Shown one piece after another: positions 22,915-31,769 of a stretch of DNA of 35,589 nucleotides. A program made the translations under genes and the position numbers. The notes under the pieces were generated by a model. That model made no database searches and was not told the origin of the DNA. It saw nothing but the letters and a program-made list of their open reading frames with translations. How positions within the stretch are numbered: the stretch's first letter is position 1; every line of letters begins with the position of its first letter. This DNA comes from Bacilli bacterium (GTDB taxonomy: Bacteria; Bacillota_I; Bacilli_A; RFN20; CAG-826), in the NCBI GenBank assembly GCA_024695105.1, contig JAILIV010000037.1, positions 1-35,589 of the forward strand, read 5' to 3'.

Positions 22915-25900
22915 ATGGCCAAACCCGTTACGTTTCGACACCACACCGGATTGATTGCCTTTTTGGTTTTGGCCGTCGTGGCTTCCGCCGCCGGGGTAGG
23001 GGCGGGCGTTTTGACCAAAACCTACTTCCGCACCGACCGCGTCATTCGCGATGGCCAAGAGGCACTGACCCGCGCCGGGGAAGACTTTTCCTTTGACGGG
23101 AACCTAAGCGAAGAGCAACGCTCTTACGATTGGATCAAGGACAAAAAGTACGAAGCCAGCGTCTATGGTTACGACCAGACGCGCCAATCCTATTTTCCCA
23201 TCGACGGTTTGGCGGAAGTCAACGAGGAAGGCGATGGCTTACGCATCCTTGGAGTGGGCAAGGGCATGGTCCGCTTGACCAACACCGTGTTCTCCGATTT
23301 GCGTGTGGAAATCCCTTTTGACTCAAAGTTCGACTCCGAAGACACGGCGGTGCTACTGAAGTCTTCGGGCTACGACATCTATGATGACGGGTTTGTCTTA
23401 AAAGACGAGTTCCACAAAGTGGATCATTTCGACGCCGACGCCTCTTTCTCGCGTCTGACCTTCGCGGATTACCATTACTTCCCCAACCTAAGAGCCTTGA
23501 GCATCCAAAGCTCCACCTTCGCCCTTCCCACCGACATCGAGAACATGCCGGGTCAACTCCACGTCTATGTCCCGAAGGCCAGCTACCTCGACTATCGTCT
23601 TTCCCCGTATTGGGCAAGCCGCGCCGAATCGATCTTCGTTTTGAAGCAAAACAAGAACAACGTGTCCGTGATTTTGAACAAAAACGGCGGCGAGTTCCAA
23701 CATGATGACGGCAAGGAATTCCTTTCCCTGGAATTACCTAGGGGAGGCACCATCGACTTCGATGGCAAATACCCCATCCACCGCATCGGCGCGAATTTCC
23801 AAGGATGGAAAGATGACGTGGTGGGCAATCCTTACGATTCCTCCACACCCATCGAAGGCGACATCCATCTCTCCGCGACGTGGGATCTGATCCGTTACCA
23901 AATCCGTTTCCATTACGATAACGCCGACGGGCAAACCCCCGAAACCTTAGTCACTACCTATGCGTTTTGGGGAGATACCATCCAAACCCTAGGCGGCCAA
24001 GGGGAGACCCATGGGGATTTCGCTTTGATCGGCTGGAGCACGGACAAGACTTCGCGCGTCCCCGACTTTGATTTGGGTGAGACGTTGCCCGGCTCGTTCC
24101 TTTACCCCCAAAAGGAGGAATACGACCTCTACGCTTTCTGGGTTTATCCGGAGACCGAGGTGTTATTGATGGCGAAGGAACCCCAATCCCTTGGCCCTAT
24201 CCGTTATAACGGGGCAAAGGAAATCCGTTACAAATCGATCCCGATAGGGGATGGGCGCTTCGCCGGATACAGTTTCGATTCTTCCGCCACAAAGGTGGAC
24301 GTCGAAGAGGGCCAAACCCTGCAAAACGTGTACACGCGTAGCGTATTTGACGACCCAACCCTTCGCCTTTACCCCGTGTTCGCGAAGGAATACTTCACGA
24401 TGACCTACGAGAGTTTGGGGAAAGTGGTCGCCACCGACGAAGGCTGCGCCGACTTTAACCCCATTGCCTTGCCTCGTCCCGGAAGCCATGGATTGACCGA
24501 CGCCTCGCTTACCAAAGAGGGGCACCGCTTCGTCGGATGGTTGGATCCGGAAACGGACGTGGTGTACGCAAAAGAAGAAGATGAAGGGCAATATCCGGAT
24601 TATCTCCACGTCCTTTATTCGGAGGATTTGACGTTTGCTTCCTTCGGCGGGGAAGGGTTAGAGGAGGTTCGGTTGCAAGCCTATTACCTTCCCAACCGTT
24701 TCGAAGTGTCCTTCTCCGGAAGTCTCGATCCCACCGAGACCGCGTTTGATTCGCTTGAGGCGACGTATGGGTGGGATGCCCCGTTATCGGGGGAGATGGG
24801 CAAACGCGGCCACGTCCTTTCCGCCTTGAGCACTCCCAAGGGAACCGATGTGTTAGGCCAAGTGGACATGAATGACGACCGATTCCTTAGCGAAGGCATC
24901 CAAACGCTTTATCGGGAGATCCGGGACGACAAGGGATGGAGCGACAACGGCTTCCAAAGCGATTCGGCCTCCATCGTCTTGAGCCCCATATGGATCCGCG
25001 AGCATTACGAAATCACCTTTGACATGGCGGAGAACCAAGGGAAGATCCCTGGGCCAACCGCCCAAACCATCGAATACGGGGAGAAGGTTTCCGAACCATC
25101 CTTCCCCGTGATTGGCCAAGTCTATAACGGCTATACCTTCGGTGGATGGAACCTGGGCGAAGAGCCTTTCGATTTCGAGACCATTTTGGCTTCCGATGCG
25201 GTTTTGCGGGCGGTTTGGTACCAAAACGACATCCCCGTGAGCTTCGTTTTGAACCCTGGGGATAGTTATGCCGCCTTTGACGCGTCCAACGCTTCCTTGT
25301 TCATCACGCAGCTTGTGAAGACGGGGGAAAGCCCCATCGTGGCGGAAGACCCTGCCGCCGACGGGTATGCCTTCCTGGGCTGGTACTTAGACCCCGCCTA
25401 TGGGGAGGAGGACAAAGTCGACGCATTATCGTCTTTGTCCATCCACGAGCCCACGACGCTGTACGCCAAATGGGAGGCCAAGACGTTCACCGTGACCTAT
25501 CATGCGGAAGGACATGGCGACGTGGCGCAGCAATCCTGGAGCCAGGAACTCACCTATCCTAGCCATGCCTTATCCTCCCTTCCTTCCAAGGTGGGGGAAC
25601 CGGACTACTCCTTTGGGGGATGGTTCCGTTACCAAGGAGAGGCCAAGGTCCTTTACGACCCCAGCCAATACGTGACGGAAGACCTGGAGCTTTACGCCGT
25701 TTGGAACCAAGCGACCTACGAGATTCGCGTACGGGATTATTCGGGCCCAGGCACGGCGACCCAAGTGCTTTCCGGATACCATTACCAAGAAGAAGTGGCC
25801 ATGCCCGACCTTCCCAAGCCCGAAGGCTATCATCTGATTGGGTTCTTGGAAGCGCAAAGCGGAGAGGAAGTCGGATTCCCTTATTCCATGCCCGCCAAGC

Positions 25901-27243
25901 ACGTGGATCTCACCGCCGTTTGGGAACTTGATGCCCACGTGGTCACGTTCCATTATGGCGATGGTCGCGACGACGTGGTGAAGGAGACCGTTTACGGCAG
26001 TTTGGTTTCCGCGCCTAGCGGCACCGTTTCCGGGCGAACTTTCGTTGGGTGGTACCTTGAGCCGACGTTCCAGACCAAATTCGATCCTTTGGCCGACGTG
26101 GTGAAGGCGGATTTGGACCTCTATGCCCGTTGGACCGTCAAAGTGTCTTTCAGCGACAACAAAAACGAGCATAGTTCGACCGTGGCCAACGTGACGGTGG
26201 ATTATGGCTCGAAGATCGCCTCCTATCCGACTTCCCCCACGGAATATGGGTTCACTTTCATGGGTTGGTACCGCGTATCGGGCTCCTCGCTGATAGCGCT
26301 GGATAAGTCTTATGTCTTCAAAGAAGACACGCAAGTACGGGCGAGATGGTCTTTGGCGACGTTCTACGTCAACTTCGACCTCGATGGCGGCAGTGGCGCG
26401 ACCCGCTCGGGATATTACGAATACAAATCCCTCGTCCAAAACCCCGGCACCCCGACGAAGAGCGGTTGCGACTTCCTGGGTTGGTATAACGGCGATTCGA
26501 AATGGAATTTCTCCAGTGACCGCGTCACCATGGCCATGACCTTGAAGGCCCATTGGGATTCGGGCTGCTTGGTCAACGGCACGCAAGTGCTGATGGCGGA
26601 TGGCTCCAGCAAAGCCGTCGAAGACCTCGTCCCCGGGGACGTGGTGATGACCTTTGACCATGCGCAGGGGCAATACGTCTCTGGGGCGATATTGGCCAAC
26701 GCGGTGACCCACGCCCGTCTGACCGAGGTGGCCTACCTTCGCTTTGACGACGACACCGAAGTCGGGGTGGTGGGGAGACACGCCTTCTATGACCTCGACC
26801 TAAGGACCTACGTTTACTTTAATAAGGAAAACGCGGCGGATTACGTGGGGCATCGCTTCGCCGCCTACGGAGGCTTCGTCACCTTGGTTGAAACCCGGAT
26901 TCAAGAAGACGAAGTGGGGTATAGCTCCCCCGTCGTCGCGGGCACCTTCAACTTCCTCGCCAACGGGTTATTAAGCGTCGCGGATGGGATCGAGGCCTTC
27001 GTCCATTGCTTCGAATATGGCGAGGACATGCGCTTTGACGAAGAAGCCATGGCCCGCGACATCGCCCTATATGGCTTGGTCGCCTACGAAGAGGTCGCCG
27101 AATACTATCCTTATGACCTTTATGAGGCCTTCAACGTCCGCTACCTCAACGTGATCTTGGGCAAGGGGCTGACCACCTTTGAGGAAATCCAAGTCCTCTA
27201 TGCGGTTTATTACGGGCTTTTGCAGCAACGTTTGAACGCGTAA
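22915..27243 (+). CDS. Giant InlB-repeat surface protein with C-terminal Hint domain
   Basis: 1442 residues. An N-terminal hydrophobic segment (about 12-34) with no visible signal-peptidase motif suggests a membrane anchor with the rest outside. Residues 40-240 include an Ig-like-looking stretch and a leucine-rich cap with L-S-I-Q-S-S-T-F-A-L-P. About twelve Listeria-Bacteroides (InlB B) modules follow, ending in variants of L-Y-A-x-W (about 320 to 1215). C1218 then begins a Hint domain: C-L-V-N-G-T-Q-V-L-M, V-P-G-D-V-V, H1289, and N-F-L-A-N-G-L-L (1346-1353). The last 85 residues (F-E-Y at about 1362, G-K-G-L-T-T-F-E-E-I near 1418) form a separate small domain. Hint domains cut or splice the polypeptide. 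The function is unknown; it could be an adhesin, a self-released effector or a reporter of the GTPase system. GGAAGG precedes the ATG. Confidence 0.8.
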   Translation: MAKPVTFRHHTGLIAFLVLAVVASAAGVGAGVLTKTYFRTDRVIRDGQEALTRAGEDFSFDGNLSEEQRSYDWIKDKKYEASVYGYDQTRQSYFPIDGLAEVNEEGDGLRILGVGKGMVRLTNTVFSDLRVEIPFDSKFDSEDTAVLLKSSGYDIYDDGFVLKDEFHKVDHFDADASFSRLTFADYHYFPNLRALSIQSSTFALPTDIENMPGQLHVYVPKASYLDYRLSPYWASRAESIFVLKQNKNNVSVILNKNGGEFQHDDGKEFLSLELPRGGTIDFDGKYPIHRIGANFQGWKDDVVGNPYDSSTPIEGDIHLSATWDLIRYQIRFHYDNADGQTPETLVTTYAFWGDTIQTLGGQGETHGDFALIGWSTDKTSRVPDFDLGETLPGSFLYPQKEEYDLYAFWVYPETEVLLMAKEPQSLGPIRYNGAKEIRYKSIPIGDGRFAGYSFDSSATKVDVEEGQTLQNVYTRSVFDDPTLRLYPVFAKEYFTMTYESLGKVVATDEGCADFNPIALPRPGSHGLTDASLTKEGHRFVGWLDPETDVVYAKEEDEGQYPDYLHVLYSEDLTFASFGGEGLEEVRLQAYYLPNRFEVSFSGSLDPTETAFDSLEATYGWDAPLSGEMGKRGHVLSALSTPKGTDVLGQVDMNDDRFLSEGIQTLYREIRDDKGWSDNGFQSDSASIVLSPIWIREHYEITFDMAENQGKIPGPTAQTIEYGEKVSEPSFPVIGQVYNGYTFGGWNLGEEPFDFETILASDAVLRAVWYQNDIPVSFVLNPGDSYAAFDASNASLFITQLVKTGESPIVAEDPAADGYAFLGWYLDPAYGEEDKVDALSSLSIHEPTTLYAKWEAKTFTVTYHAEGHGDVAQQSWSQELTYPSHALSSLPSKVGEPDYSFGGWFRYQGEAKVLYDPSQYVTEDLELYAVWNQATYEIRVRDYSGPGTATQVLSGYHYQEEVAMPDLPKPEGYHLIGFLEAQSGEEVGFPYSMPAKHVDLTAVWELDAHVVTFHYGDGRDDVVKETVYGSLVSAPSGTVSGRTFVGWYLEPTFQTKFDPLADVVKADLDLYARWTVKVSFSDNKNEHSSTVANVTVDYGSKIASYPTSPTEYGFTFMGWYRVSGSSLIALDKSYVFKEDTQVRARWSLATFYVNFDLDGGSGATRSGYYEYKSLVQNPGTPTKSGCDFLGWYNGDSKWNFSSDRVTMAMTLKAHWDSGCLVNGTQVLMADGSSKAVEDLVPGDVVMTFDHAQGQYVSGAILANAVTHARLTEVAYLRFDDDTEVGVVGRHAFYDLDLRTYVYFNKENAADYVGHRFAAYGGFVTLVETRIQEDEVGYSSPVVAGTFNFLANGLLSVADGIEAFVHCFEYGEDMRFDEEAMARDIALYGLVAYEEVAEYYPYDLYEAFNVRYLNVILGKGLTTFEEIQVLYAVYYGLLQQRLNA
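23659..26562 (+). repeat. Array of about twelve InlB B-type (Listeria-Bacteroides) protein modules
   Basis: Degenerate modules of about 65-90 residues, each with a hydrophobic strand, F-x-G-W, an acidic or Asp-rich turn and a final L-x-A-x-W (or a variant). Endings include L-S-A-T-W, L-Y-A-F-W, L-S-P-I-W, L-R-A-V-W, L-Y-A-K-W, L-Y-A-V-W, L-T-A-V-W, L-Y-A-R-W, V-R-A-R-W and L-K-A-H-W. The repeats are visible in protein only; the DNA copies have diverged. Confidence 0.85.
26566..26985 (+). other. Hint (hedgehog/intein) autoprocessing domain, C1218 to about residue 1357
   Basis: This begins with C-L-V-N-G-T-Q-V at the exact end of the last InlB module. It contains S-S-K-A-V-E-D-L-V-P-G-D-V-V, the histidine in G-R-H-A-F-Y-D (H1289), and the closing N-F-L-A-N-G-L-L. 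No C-terminal His-Asn followed by Ser/Thr/Cys is present, so cleavage is more likely than splicing. Confidence 0.75.
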
Positions 27244-27267
27244 AGCGCTCCCAAGACTCAATAATCT

Positions 27268-27325
27268 TTTCCTTAAGGAAAGAATGCGCCTATAATGGAG
27301 GCAAGAATTTTCTACAGGAGCAAAT
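27268..27325 (+). promoter_or_regulatory. Promoter and operator of the glycogen operon
   Basis: A consensus TATAAT lies at 27291-27296. A perfect 14-base palindrome TTTCCTTAAGGAAA (27268-27281) covers the -35 region, where no good -35 hexamer exists, so an activator or repressor probably binds there. The Shine-Dalgarno CAGGAG precedes the ATG by 7 bases. Confidence 0.6.
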
Positions 27326-29326
27326 ATGGCATACGGAATTCTCTACGATTATCTGATGGGTCAGTCCATCGATGCTTTCCGCTATTTCGGCGCGCATTTT
27401 GGCTACGTCGAGGTGGACAAGGAGGAGGTCATCCCCGCGAAGACCCCCAAAGGCAAGGCCAAGAAGGTGTTGGTCAAGGACAAACTCTACGGCGTTTGGT
27501 TCCGCCTCTACGCCCCCATGGCCAGCGATGTCTCGGTCATCGGTGAGTTCAACGGCTGGGACGTCCGCGTCAACAAGATGAACAAGGTTGACCCCTCGGG
27601 CGTCTATGAGACCTTCGTCCCCGGACTCCATAACTACCAATCCTACAAATACCACTTCAAGAACGCCCGCGGCGAATACGTCGACAAGGCCGACCCCTTC
27701 GCCTTCTACAGCGAATACCGCCCGCAGTCCTGCTCGCGGTTGTTCGACATCGAGGACTTCCCTTGGATGGATGGGGATTGGCTCGGCCAGCGCACCCGCA
27801 ACTTCGACAAGCCCATGTCCATCTACGAGGTGCACCTCGGTAGCTGGAAGGGCAAAATCGGCGACCGTTACCCCTCCTATGAGGAAGTAGCGGACTACCT
27901 GATCCCATACCTTCAGGAAAACGGCTTCACCCACGTCGAGATCATGCCGATCACCCAATACCCCTTCGATGGGTCGTGGGGCTACCAAGCCACCGGCTTC
28001 TACTCCGTGGACAGCCGTTATGGCAACCCAAAGCAATTGATGTCCTTCGTCGACCGCATGCACCGCGCCGGCTATGGCGTCATCCTCGACTTCGCCCCCG
28101 TCCACTTCGCGGTCGACGGCTACGCCCTCCGCGAGTTCGACGGAACCAATCTCTATGAGTACGGCGACCCCGCCCACACCCTCTCCCCGTGGGGCAGCGC
28201 GCAGTTCGACCTCGGCAAGGATCCGGTGCGTTCCTTCCTGATGTCGGCCATGAACTACTTCCTGGAATACTTCCACTTCGACGGCATCCGCGTCGACGCG
28301 GTCAGCAACATCGTCTATTGGGACGGCAACAAGGCCAACGGCGAGAACACTGGCGCGACCGAGTTCATCCGCCGCCTCAACGGCAAGCTCCATTATGCCC
28401 ATCCCCAGATCATGATGATCGCCGAAGACTCCACCGACTTCACCAAGGTCACCCACCCGATCGAGTATGGTGGGCTTGGCTTCGACTACAAGTGGGACCT
28501 CGGCTGGATGAACGACACCCTCAAGTACTACAGCAAGGACCCCATCTACAAGAAGTACGAGCACAACAAGCTCACCTTCTCGATGGCCTACTTCTATTCC
28601 GAGAACTTCCTGCTTCCGTTAAGCCACGACGAAGTCGTCCACGGCAAAGGCACGATCATCAACAAGATGTGGGGCGACTACGACCAGAAGTTCGCCCTTG
28701 TCCGTAACCTCTACGCCTACCAGTTCGGCCACCCCGGCAAGAAACTCAACTTCATGGGCAATGAGCTTGCTTCCTTCGATGAGTGGAACGAGACCCGTTC
28801 CCTCCCGTGGAACCTCCTCTCCTTCCCCAAGCACGACTCCGTCCGCCGCATGGTCCGCGACCTCAACCTCATTTACGCGGCCGAGCCTGCGATGCACTGC
28901 GAGGAACATAACCCGTCCCATTTCCATTGGCTCATGGTCGACAACAGCGACCAATCCGTCTTCGCCTTCGAGCGCGAATACGGGGACAGCGATTTGATCT
29001 TCGTGTTCAACATGACCCCCAACTGGTACGAGTTCTACGAAATCGGCACCTTGCACGAGGGCGTCTACGACGAGATCTTCAACAGCGACAAAGACGTCTA
29101 TGGTGGCTGGAACCAATATTCCGGCGCCCCGAGCGTTTCCGTCCCTGGCCCCGGCCCGGAGAACCGTCCCTGCAAGATGGGACTGAAGCTCGGCGGCTTC
29201 GCGGCTTCCATCCTGAAGCGCCGCGTCGAAAAGCCCGCCCCACAGCCCGAGCCCGCCCCCAAAGAGCCCAAGCCCGAGCCCAAGAAAAAGGCTCCCGCGA
29301 AAAAGAAAACCGCGGCCAAGAAATAA
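27326..29326 (+). CDS. glgB: 1,4-alpha-glucan branching enzyme with basic Lys/Pro/Ala tail
   Basis: A 666-residue GH13 branching enzyme that makes alpha-1,6 branches in glycogen. A CBM48-like domain (about 50-135, with V-S-V-I-G-E-F-N-G-W-D) is followed by the catalytic barrel: Q-Y-P-F-D-G-S-W-G-Y, nucleophile D324 in D-G-I-R-V-D-A, acid/base E367 in I-A-E-D, and D435 in L-S-H-D-E-V-V-H-G. A C-terminal beta domain ends near 630. The last 34 residues (29222-29323) are an unusual tail rich in Pro, Lys, Ala and Glu that ends in K/A blocks like histone H1. Codons are strongly biased to C in third position, which suggests high expression. The glgP gene follows after 22 bases. Confidence 0.96.
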   Translation: MAYGILYDYLMGQSIDAFRYFGAHFGYVEVDKEEVIPAKTPKGKAKKVLVKDKLYGVWFRLYAPMASDVSVIGEFNGWDVRVNKMNKVDPSGVYETFVPGLHNYQSYKYHFKNARGEYVDKADPFAFYSEYRPQSCSRLFDIEDFPWMDGDWLGQRTRNFDKPMSIYEVHLGSWKGKIGDRYPSYEEVADYLIPYLQENGFTHVEIMPITQYPFDGSWGYQATGFYSVDSRYGNPKQLMSFVDRMHRAGYGVILDFAPVHFAVDGYALREFDGTNLYEYGDPAHTLSPWGSAQFDLGKDPVRSFLMSAMNYFLEYFHFDGIRVDAVSNIVYWDGNKANGENTGATEFIRRLNGKLHYAHPQIMMIAEDSTDFTKVTHPIEYGGLGFDYKWDLGWMNDTLKYYSKDPIYKKYEHNKLTFSMAYFYSENFLLPLSHDEVVHGKGTIINKMWGDYDQKFALVRNLYAYQFGHPGKKLNFMGNELASFDEWNETRSLPWNLLSFPKHDSVRRMVRDLNLIYAAEPAMHCEEHNPSHFHWLMVDNSDQSVFAFEREYGDSDLIFVFNMTPNWYEFYEIGTLHEGVYDEIFNSDKDVYGGWNQYSGAPSVSVPGPGPENRPCKMGLKLGGFAASILKRRVEKPAPQPEPAPKEPKPEPKKKAPAKKKTAAKK

Positions 29327-29348
29327 CCCCCAATAACAGGAGTACCCT

Positions 29349-31769
29349 ATGTTCGATAACAAAAAAGATTTTAAGGAGACTTTCGAGCGTCGCCTCGAGG
29401 AGAAGTACGGTCGTTCCGTCGCCGATTCCCACATCACCGAGCGCTACGACATCCTCGGTGAGATGGTCCGCGATTTCGCCGGGCGCGAATGGCGTTCCTC
29501 CCGCGAGGAAATCCTCGACAAGTCCCGCCGCCAGCTCATCTACTTCTCCATGGAGTTCCTGATGGGCCGATTGCTCACCTCCAACATGCAGAACCTCGGC
29601 ATCTACGAGGTCGCCCGCGATGGCTTGAACGACCTTGGCATCGACATCGGCGAGCTCGAGGACATGGAAGCCGACGCCGGGCTTGGCAACGGTGGCCTTG
29701 GCCGCCTCGCCGCCTGCTTCCTGGATTCGATCGCCTCTTTGGGCTATCCGGGACATGGCAACACGATCCGTTATGAATACGGCTTCTTCCGTCAGAAGTT
29801 CCGGCATGGCCAGCAGATCGAGCTTCCCGACCAGTGGCTCTCCAACGGCTTCGTCTTTGAGGTCCGCAAACCCAAGCACGCCGTCGAGGTCAAGTTCTAC
29901 GGCGAGGCCGAGACCTTCATTAAGCCCAATGGCGAATATGGCCTTCGCACCGTCAACGCGACCTGCGTCCGCGCCGTCCCCTATGACGTGTCGATCCCTG
30001 GCTACCGCAATGGCGTGGCCAACTCTTTGCGTCTATGGTCGGCCGAACCCAGCGAGCACCACCTGCCCACCGACCAGACCTTCGAGTCCTACTTGCAGAC
30101 CCTGAAAGAGCTCTGCCACGGCCTATATCCGGATGATTCCACCGAGCACGGCCGCATGCTGCGTTTGCGTCAGCAATACTTCCTCGTTTCGGCGGGCCTT
30201 CAATCCGTGATGCGTAGCGTCAACCGTCGCTATGGCAATTTGGATAAGCTCCCCGAGCTCTACGTTTTCCAGCTCAACGACACCCATCCGATCCTCGCCA
30301 TCCCCGAGGCCATGCGCCTTTTGATGGACGAGTATAACTATGGCTGGGACGACGCCTGGGATATCGTCACGAGGCTATTCGCCTACACCAACCACACCGT
30401 CATGCCCGAGGCCTTGGAGAAATGGCCGGTCCAATACGTCCGTCAGCTCGCGCCCCGCGTCTACATGATCGTGGAGGAAATCAACCGCCGCTTTAACATC
30501 TATCTGAACGAGAAAGGCATCGGTGGCGCGGAACGCTACGCCATGCAAATCATCAAAGACGGCCAGATCCACATGACCAACATGGCCATCTACACCGTCT
30601 TCTCCGTCAACGGCGTCGCGAAGATCCACACCGACATCCTTAAGGCCTGGACCTTCAAGGAGTTCTATGAACTCTTCCCGACCAAGTTCAACAACAAGAC
30701 CAATGGCGTCACCCATCGTCGCTGGCTCATGTACAGCAACCCGCGCCTCGCCGAACTCATCACCTCCAAGATCGGCGAAGGCTGGAAGACCGATTTCGAG
30801 AAGGAGATCGGCGGCTTCACGAAATTCGCCGACGACCCGGAAACCCAGAAGAAGGTGCTCGAGATCAAGGCGGAGAACAAGCGCGACTTTGCCGCCTACG
30901 TCCGCCAAGCCTATGGCTTCGAAATCGATCCGGACTCCATCTTCGACGTCCAAATCAAGCGTCTGCACGCCTATAAACGTCAGCTGCTCAACGTCTTCCA
31001 CATCATCCATCTCTACCAGAAGTTCAAGGAAGACCCGAACTTCCAGATGACCCCGCACACCTACATCTTCGGGGCCAAGGCCGCGCCGAGCTATGTCTAC
31101 GCGAAAAAGATCATCGAGTTGATCCTGGCCGTGGCCAAGGTCGTCAACAACGACCCCGAGGTGTCCCGCTTCATAAAGATCGTCTTCGTGGAGAACTATG
31201 GTGTCACCCTCGCCGAGAAGATCATCCCCGCCGCGGACATCTCCGAGCAAATCTCCACCGCCGGCAAAGAGGCCTCCGGCACGTCCAACATGAAACTCAT
31301 GATGAACGGCGCGATCACCCTTGGCACTTTGGATGGCGCCAACATCGAGATCGCCGACCTTGCGGGAGAAGACAACGAAGTCATCTTTGGCTTGAAGGCC
31401 GATGAGGTGCAAGACATGGTGGATAACGGCTCCTATTCCCCCTGGGACGTCTATAACAGCGACATGCGCGTCAAAAACGTCATGGATTCGCTCTTCTATG
31501 GTCCTTGGTGCGAAGGTGACCAAAACCGCTTCCGCATGATCTTCGACGAAATCATGAACCACAACGACCAGTTCTTCGTCCTCGCCGACTTCGCCGCGTA
31601 TAACGCCGCCTGCGAGCGCGCCGACGCGATGTATGGCGATCGGAAGAAGTGGGCCCACGCCTCGATCATGAACATCGGCCGTTCCGGCTTCTTCACCTCC
31701 GACCGCACGATCGAAGAGTACAACCGCGACATCTGGAGGCTCGGCAAGCTCACGCCGAAAAAAGGATGA
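29349..31769 (+). CDS. glgP: Glycogen/maltodextrin phosphorylase
   Basis: An 806-residue GT35 enzyme that releases glucose 1-phosphate from alpha-1,4-glucan ends with phosphate. The N-terminus has G-N-G-G-L-G-R-L-A-A-C-F-L-D-S (about 113-127) and R-Y-E-Y-G-F-F. The C-terminal domain has K-R-L-H-A-Y-K-R-Q-L-L-N (about 537-548), E-N-Y-G-V-T-L-A-E-K, and the PLP lysine K649 in G-T-S-N-M-K-L-M-M-N-G. Length and order are those of complete bacterial phosphorylases. AGGAG lies 7 bases before the ATG. Its stop overlaps the dUTPase start (ATGA). With GlgB it covers branching and breakdown; synthesis genes (glgC, glgA) are not in the window. Confidence 0.97.
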   Translation: MFDNKKDFKETFERRLEEKYGRSVADSHITERYDILGEMVRDFAGREWRSSREEILDKSRRQLIYFSMEFLMGRLLTSNMQNLGIYEVARDGLNDLGIDIGELEDMEADAGLGNGGLGRLAACFLDSIASLGYPGHGNTIRYEYGFFRQKFRHGQQIELPDQWLSNGFVFEVRKPKHAVEVKFYGEAETFIKPNGEYGLRTVNATCVRAVPYDVSIPGYRNGVANSLRLWSAEPSEHHLPTDQTFESYLQTLKELCHGLYPDDSTEHGRMLRLRQQYFLVSAGLQSVMRSVNRRYGNLDKLPELYVFQLNDTHPILAIPEAMRLLMDEYNYGWDDAWDIVTRLFAYTNHTVMPEALEKWPVQYVRQLAPRVYMIVEEINRRFNIYLNEKGIGGAERYAMQIIKDGQIHMTNMAIYTVFSVNGVAKIHTDILKAWTFKEFYELFPTKFNNKTNGVTHRRWLMYSNPRLAELITSKIGEGWKTDFEKEIGGFTKFADDPETQKKVLEIKAENKRDFAAYVRQAYGFEIDPDSIFDVQIKRLHAYKRQLLNVFHIIHLYQKFKEDPNFQMTPHTYIFGAKAAPSYVYAKKIIELILAVAKVVNNDPEVSRFIKIVFVENYGVTLAEKIIPAADISEQISTAGKEASGTSNMKLMMNGAITLGTLDGANIEIADLAGEDNEVIFGLKADEVQDMVDNGSYSPWDVYNSDMRVKNVMDSLFYGPWCEGDQNRFRMIFDEIMNHNDQFFVLADFAAYNAACERADAMYGDRKKWAHASIMNIGRSGFFTSDRTIEEYNRDIWRLGKLTPKKG

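Noticed and set aside
23659-26562. DNA-level tandem repeat or CRISPR-like array
   Set aside because: Periodicity is visible only in protein; the nucleotide copies differ throughout.
25570-26781. Long antisense reading frame (403 codons) opposite the InlB-Hint gene
   Set aside because: It mirrors the third-position bias of the real gene, has no start signal and no recognisable domain.
26566-27243. Intein insertion
   Set aside because: The Hint domain is at the protein's end with no homing endonuclease, no C-terminal splice residues and no extein continuing a known protein.
27290-28564. 424-codon frame opposite glgB
   Set aside because: Val/Glu/Asp-rich composition caused by the C-ending codon bias of glgB; it runs across the glgB promoter and has no ribosome-binding site.
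30375-31658. 427-codon frame opposite glgP
   Set aside because: Same shadow effect; the composition is low in complexity and matches no family.
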